A stretch of 64,000 nt of DNA from Nocardia cyriacigeorgica (GTDB lineage: Bacteria; Actinomycetota; Actinomycetes; Mycobacteriales; Mycobacteriaceae), in the NCBI RefSeq assembly GCF_029868385.1, contig NZ_JARWNX010000064.1, forward strand, positions 62,001-126,000. The letters run 5' to 3'. Position numbers and translations under genes: made by a program. The notes under the pieces were generated by a model. It made no database searches, was not told the origin of the DNA, and saw only the letters and a list, made by a program, of their open reading frames with translations. Every line of letters begins with the position of its first letter. Position 1 is the first letter of the stretch. This document shows, in pieces, positions 61,233 to 64,000 of the stretch.

Positions 61233-61385
61233 TGAGGTTTCCTTGGGGGCGAACACCGAGGGTAGTACCCAGTTGCGGATACGGCCGCTCGGCTGCGAAG
61301 TGTGGCGCATGACACAGGGGGTGAGGCAGTGGAGCGCCGGGCGCCCGACTCGCCGTCAAGGGTGCCACGCGTTCCCACACCGCGA

Positions 61386-63260
61386 TCAGGGGTGGACTTC
61401 GGTTTTCCCGTCGCGGACGGTGATGAATCCGGTCTGGAAGTTCTGCTGTATCCCGCCGGGGATGGCGAACTCGTCGCTGATCGGGAAGCCGAGGCGGCCG
61501 TTCTCATAGCCCGCGTACCGCCAGGCGTCCATGATCGGGCCGTTGCGCACCGCCCACGCACCCGACAGCGGGCTCCAGTACACACTGCCGCCCTCGAAGC
61601 GGCTGTAGCGGCCGAGGTCCTTCAACGGCTGCTCGGCCGACACCGGGAAGCCCAGCCAGCTGTTCTCGAAACCCATATCGGCGTACTTGCCGAGGATCAG
61701 GCCCTCGACCCGGTGCACGCCGGTGGCGGGGCTGAAATAGATCGGGCCGCCCTCGAAACCCTGTACCGCGCCGTCGCGGTTGGGTGTCCTGATCTCCGGG
61801 CCCACCGGATAGCCTGCGGGTCCGCCCTCGAAACCCTGTCTGCCCCATTCCGCGAGGATCGCGCCGCGCACCACCTGGGCGCCGGTCTGCGGGGTCCAGT
61901 ACAGCGAACCGTGCTGGAACGGCTGCACCCTGCCGCGACCGTCGGGCAGGCCGCGCTCCGGTCCGGTCGGCAGGCCGAGCGCACCGGCCGGGCCCGCGGC
62001 GGCCTGGTAGCCGCCGCCGATCATGCCGGCGACCGGATGCGCCCCACCGTCTTTCGAGAACAGCACCCGGCCGTGCCGGAAGTCCTGGGCCACACCGCCG
62101 TTCACCGGATATTCGCCGGTCAGGCAATCCCCGAGCCAACCATTGGCGGCCACCACCGGGGCGATGGCGCCACCGGCCTCGCAGGCGGGCTTATCGGCTT
62201 CCACACCGAGTGCGGCGGCGGCGTGCGGCCAGGACTGGCGCATCTCGAAATCCCAGTACGGCCACGAATGAGTGCCCGAGGCGCGGTAGTTCACCTGCAC
62301 CGGGATGCTCAGGTCGCCGAGCTTGGTCACGAAATTCTGCGATGACATCCGGGACAGGATCTCCAGACCCATACCCGCGAGGTTCGTGCTGACGCCGGGC
62401 ACGATGCCACCCGGCGAGTCGAACGGCCCCGTCGCACCGGACCCGCTGGACACGTAGAGGCTGATCCCTTTCAGCTTCTCCGCCAGCAGATACGGATCGT
62501 GCTGCTCCCATTGCGGGTTGGTCGGCGGACCCCACATCGCGGACGAGTCGTAGCCGCCCGCATCACGCATGGCGAAATTGATCGCCTGCGGCATACCCAG
62601 CGTGGTCGTGGTGAGAAAACCGGAATACGAGGCCGCGTACTTGACGAAATCACGATTGCGTGCGGCCAGGAACATGGCGGCGGTGCCGCCCATCGAAAGG
62701 CCCTCCATGCCACGCACATTCGTGGCCCGCCACTGGCCCTCCAGCAGCGGCGGGAGTTCCTTGGTCAGGAAGGTCTCCCATTTGTAGTTCTTGCCGTTGT
62801 TCGGCTCCAGCCAGTCGGCGTAGAAGCTGGACTGACCACCCACCGGCAGCACGACGGTCACGTTCTTGTCGGCGAAGAAATCGACCGCGCCCGCATCCTG
62901 GATCCAGCCGCTGACCTCGTCGGTGGCGCGCAATCCGTCGAGCATGTACAGGACCGGGAACTTGGCCTCCGGGCTGGTGTTCCAGTCCCTGGCCAGCAGC
63001 AGACGGACCTGGATCGGGGCGCCCATGGCGGGCGAGTTCACCCACAGCTCGACATGCCGGTCGGTCAACCAGACGACATTGCGCAAGGTGGCAGGCGCCG
63101 CCGCGGTGACGGCGGGCTGGGCCTCGGCGGGCACCTGGGCGAGCGAAAGTCCCGCGGCCAGCGGCAACACCAGGCCGGTGGCGAGCGCGGGCAGGATCGA
63201 ACGCGGCTGCCGGTCGGACCGTCCGCCGCTGCCCCGCCTACCGCGCGAAATACCTACCAC
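61386..63260 (-). CDS. Mycolyltransferase with C-terminal LGFP repeats
   Basis: A 624-aa exported antigen-85-type enzyme that transfers mycolate to trehalose or arabinan. The signal/anchor is at about 20-45, with the catalytic domain after it: Ser189 in GLSMGG and His331 in GTHSWPYW. The C-terminal 250 residues hold about five LGFP repeats (AGYPVGPE, SWLGFPVSAE, GRLGFPISDEF), which bind the cell-wall core in corynebacterial PS1/Cop1. The start is GTG 63260. This arrangement occupies the place of fbpD in M. tuberculosis, which has no LGFP tail. Confidence 0.93.
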   Translation of the reverse strand: MVGISRGRRGSGGRSDRQPRSILPALATGLVLPLAAGLSLAQVPAEAQPAVTAAAPATLRNVVWLTDRHVELWVNSPAMGAPIQVRLLLARDWNTSPEAKFPVLYMLDGLRATDEVSGWIQDAGAVDFFADKNVTVVLPVGGQSSFYADWLEPNNGKNYKWETFLTKELPPLLEGQWRATNVRGMEGLSMGGTAAMFLAARNRDFVKYAASYSGFLTTTTLGMPQAINFAMRDAGGYDSSAMWGPPTNPQWEQHDPYLLAEKLKGISLYVSSGSGATGPFDSPGGIVPGVSTNLAGMGLEILSRMSSQNFVTKLGDLSIPVQVNYRASGTHSWPYWDFEMRQSWPHAAAALGVEADKPACEAGGAIAPVVAANGWLGDCLTGEYPVNGGVAQDFRHGRVLFSKDGGAHPVAGMIGGGYQAAAGPAGALGLPTGPERGLPDGRGRVQPFQHGSLYWTPQTGAQVVRGAILAEWGRQGFEGGPAGYPVGPEIRTPNRDGAVQGFEGGPIYFSPATGVHRVEGLILGKYADMGFENSWLGFPVSAEQPLKDLGRYSRFEGGSVYWSPLSGAWAVRNGPIMDAWRYAGYENGRLGFPISDEFAIPGGIQQNFQTGFITVRDGKTEVHP

Positions 63261-63420
63261 ATGGATGTTTGTACTCCGGTCGCGGCGATGTTCCGGGGAG
63301 GACGCGCCAGGAGCAAACCAATTGGTTCGCAGCCGCGGATTGCCGGTCCGCTCTGGTCATCCGGCGGTTCGGCGCGTATTCGGCTGTGCCGCAACCGATC
63401 CACCGGTCACCACACAGCAA

Positions 63421-63458
63421 ACGGCGCCGCCCGCTTCCGAGGAAACGAGCGGCGCCGT
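63421..63458 (-). terminator. Terminator after the antigen-85 gene
   Basis: A perfect 10-bp stem (ACGGCGCCGC / GCGGCGCCGT) with partly paired interior, 22 bases beyond the stop of the leftward gene at 63481. Confidence 0.7.
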
Positions 63459-63480
63459 CGAATGCGTCAGCGTGCGATGG

Positions 63481-64000
63481 TCACCAGCCGCCGGTGGCGT
63501 CCAGGAACATCTTGCGGGAGGCGAAGAGCTGGCCCTCCCAGTACTTCCAGCTGTGGGTACCCGAGGCCGGGAAGTCGAAGTGGGCCGGGATGCCGAGCTT
63601 GCCGAGGCGAGCCTGGAAAGCGCGGGTGTTCACCAGCGACAGCGCCTCGAGGGCCATCGCGTTACCGGTGTTGAACGCGCCGATCGCCGAGTTCGGGTGG
63701 TCGTGCTCACCGGGCAGGCCGCTGGCCGCCGAGATGTACATCGGCAGACCCTTCAGCTGCGGCGCGAACACGAACGGGTCCATCCGCAGCCAGGCCGGGC
63801 TCCACGGAGCGGCCATCGAGTCGACGTTGTAGCGGCCTGCGTCGAGCATCGCGATACGGATCGCCTCACGCATACCGGGCGCGGAGATGTTCAGGTAGCC
63901 GGAGTACGCCGCGGCGGCCTTGAACTGATCGCGGTGGTAGGCGGCGAGGGCGAGGGCGGCACTACCACCCATGGACAGGCCCGCGACCACGTTGTTGGTG
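63481..64000 (-). CDS. Antigen 85-type mycolyltransferase, C-terminal part
   Basis: The frame runs off the right edge; the visible 173 residues contain the nucleophile motif GLSMGGSAAL, a helix with YSGYLNIS, and the catalytic His in GTHSWKYWEGQLF. It has no LGFP tail and ends GGW. It is the neighbour expected for fbpA next to the LGFP enzyme. The true start is outside this window. Confidence 0.93.
   Translation of the reverse strand, partial: TNNVVAGLSMGGSAALALAAYHRDQFKAAAAYSGYLNISAPGMREAIRIAMLDAGRYNVDSMAAPWSPAWLRMDPFVFAPQLKGLPMYISAASGLPGEHDHPNSAIGAFNTGNAMALEALSLVNTRAFQARLGKLGIPAHFDFPASGTHSWKYWEGQLFASRKMFLDATGGW

Noticed and set aside
1..64000. CRISPR arrays, rRNA, tRNA, insertion sequences
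   Set aside because: I saw no regularly spaced repeats, no tRNA-like cloverleaf with a TTCGANTC core, no rRNA and no transposase motif.

Overview
The window is high-GC actinobacterial DNA with many GTG and TTG starts and tightly overlapping operons. It carries the mycolate-arabinogalactan cell-wall locus (bpa, wzm/wzt-glfT1, dprE1-dprE2-aftA, two emb genes, accD4-pks13-fadD32, an Rv3802c-type cutinase and antigen-85 mycolyltransferases). An LGFP-tailed mycolyltransferase, only two emb genes, a GlfT2-like paralogue and DUF3558/DUF732 lipoproteins point to Mycobacteriales outside Mycobacterium, most likely Nocardia. This is inferred from family knowledge; no database was searched.

Layout. 0-2 kb: an ABC-F ATPase gene broken by one frameshift and flanked by two near-identical palindromic operators, with the start of a possible regulator running off the left edge. 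2-7 kb: a PLP-dependent cysteine desulfurase-like protein, the proteasome activator Bpa, the Wzm/Wzt galactan exporter and GlfT1. 7-16.3 kb: RsgA, an SDR, a Pro/Gly-rich membrane protein, a GlfT2-like transferase, GtrA, a GT2-DUF2142 pair and RmlB. 16.6-22.7 kb: a secreted glycine-zipper protein, an HSL-type esterase, RmlA-RmlC, an XRE/DUF5753 regulator, a DUF4282-like membrane protein and a small unknown. 22.8-33.6 kb: a second GtrA, DprE1-DprE2-AftA (decaprenyl-phosphoarabinose synthesis and first arabinose transfer), a GT-C-like membrane protein and the first Emb.

33.7-45.0 kb is an accessory island between the two emb genes, which point towards each other. It carries an EspG-PPE-like pair, an EspC-like small protein with an 841-aa partner and a lipoprotein, two DUF3558 lipoproteins (one frameshifted), an XRE/DUF397 pair, a DUF4254 protein, a 53-codon small gene and a Uma2-family nuclease-like protein. 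Base composition falls noticeably around 38.6-40.8 kb. It looks like type VII secretion substrates and chaperone without the secretion machine.

45.0-64 kb: EmbB (inverted), a cyclophilin, then AccD4-Pks13-FadD32 (mycolic acid condensation), an F420-dependent LLM oxidoreductase, an Rv3802c-like cutinase, a DUF732 lipoprotein, an LGFP-tailed mycolyltransferase and a partial antigen-85 gene. Together these genes make the galactan and arabinan, synthesise the mycolates and attach them to the wall.

The most notable unexplained features are three copies of a nested inverted-repeat element (48.49, 49.14 and 61.13 kb), a fourfold 24-25 residue repeat at the end of the PPE-like protein, paired operators around the ABC-F gene, and a 60-codon frame that would be translationally coupled to aftA. 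Both frameshifts are explained by loss of one G in a short G run, so sequencing error must be excluded before calling either gene dead.
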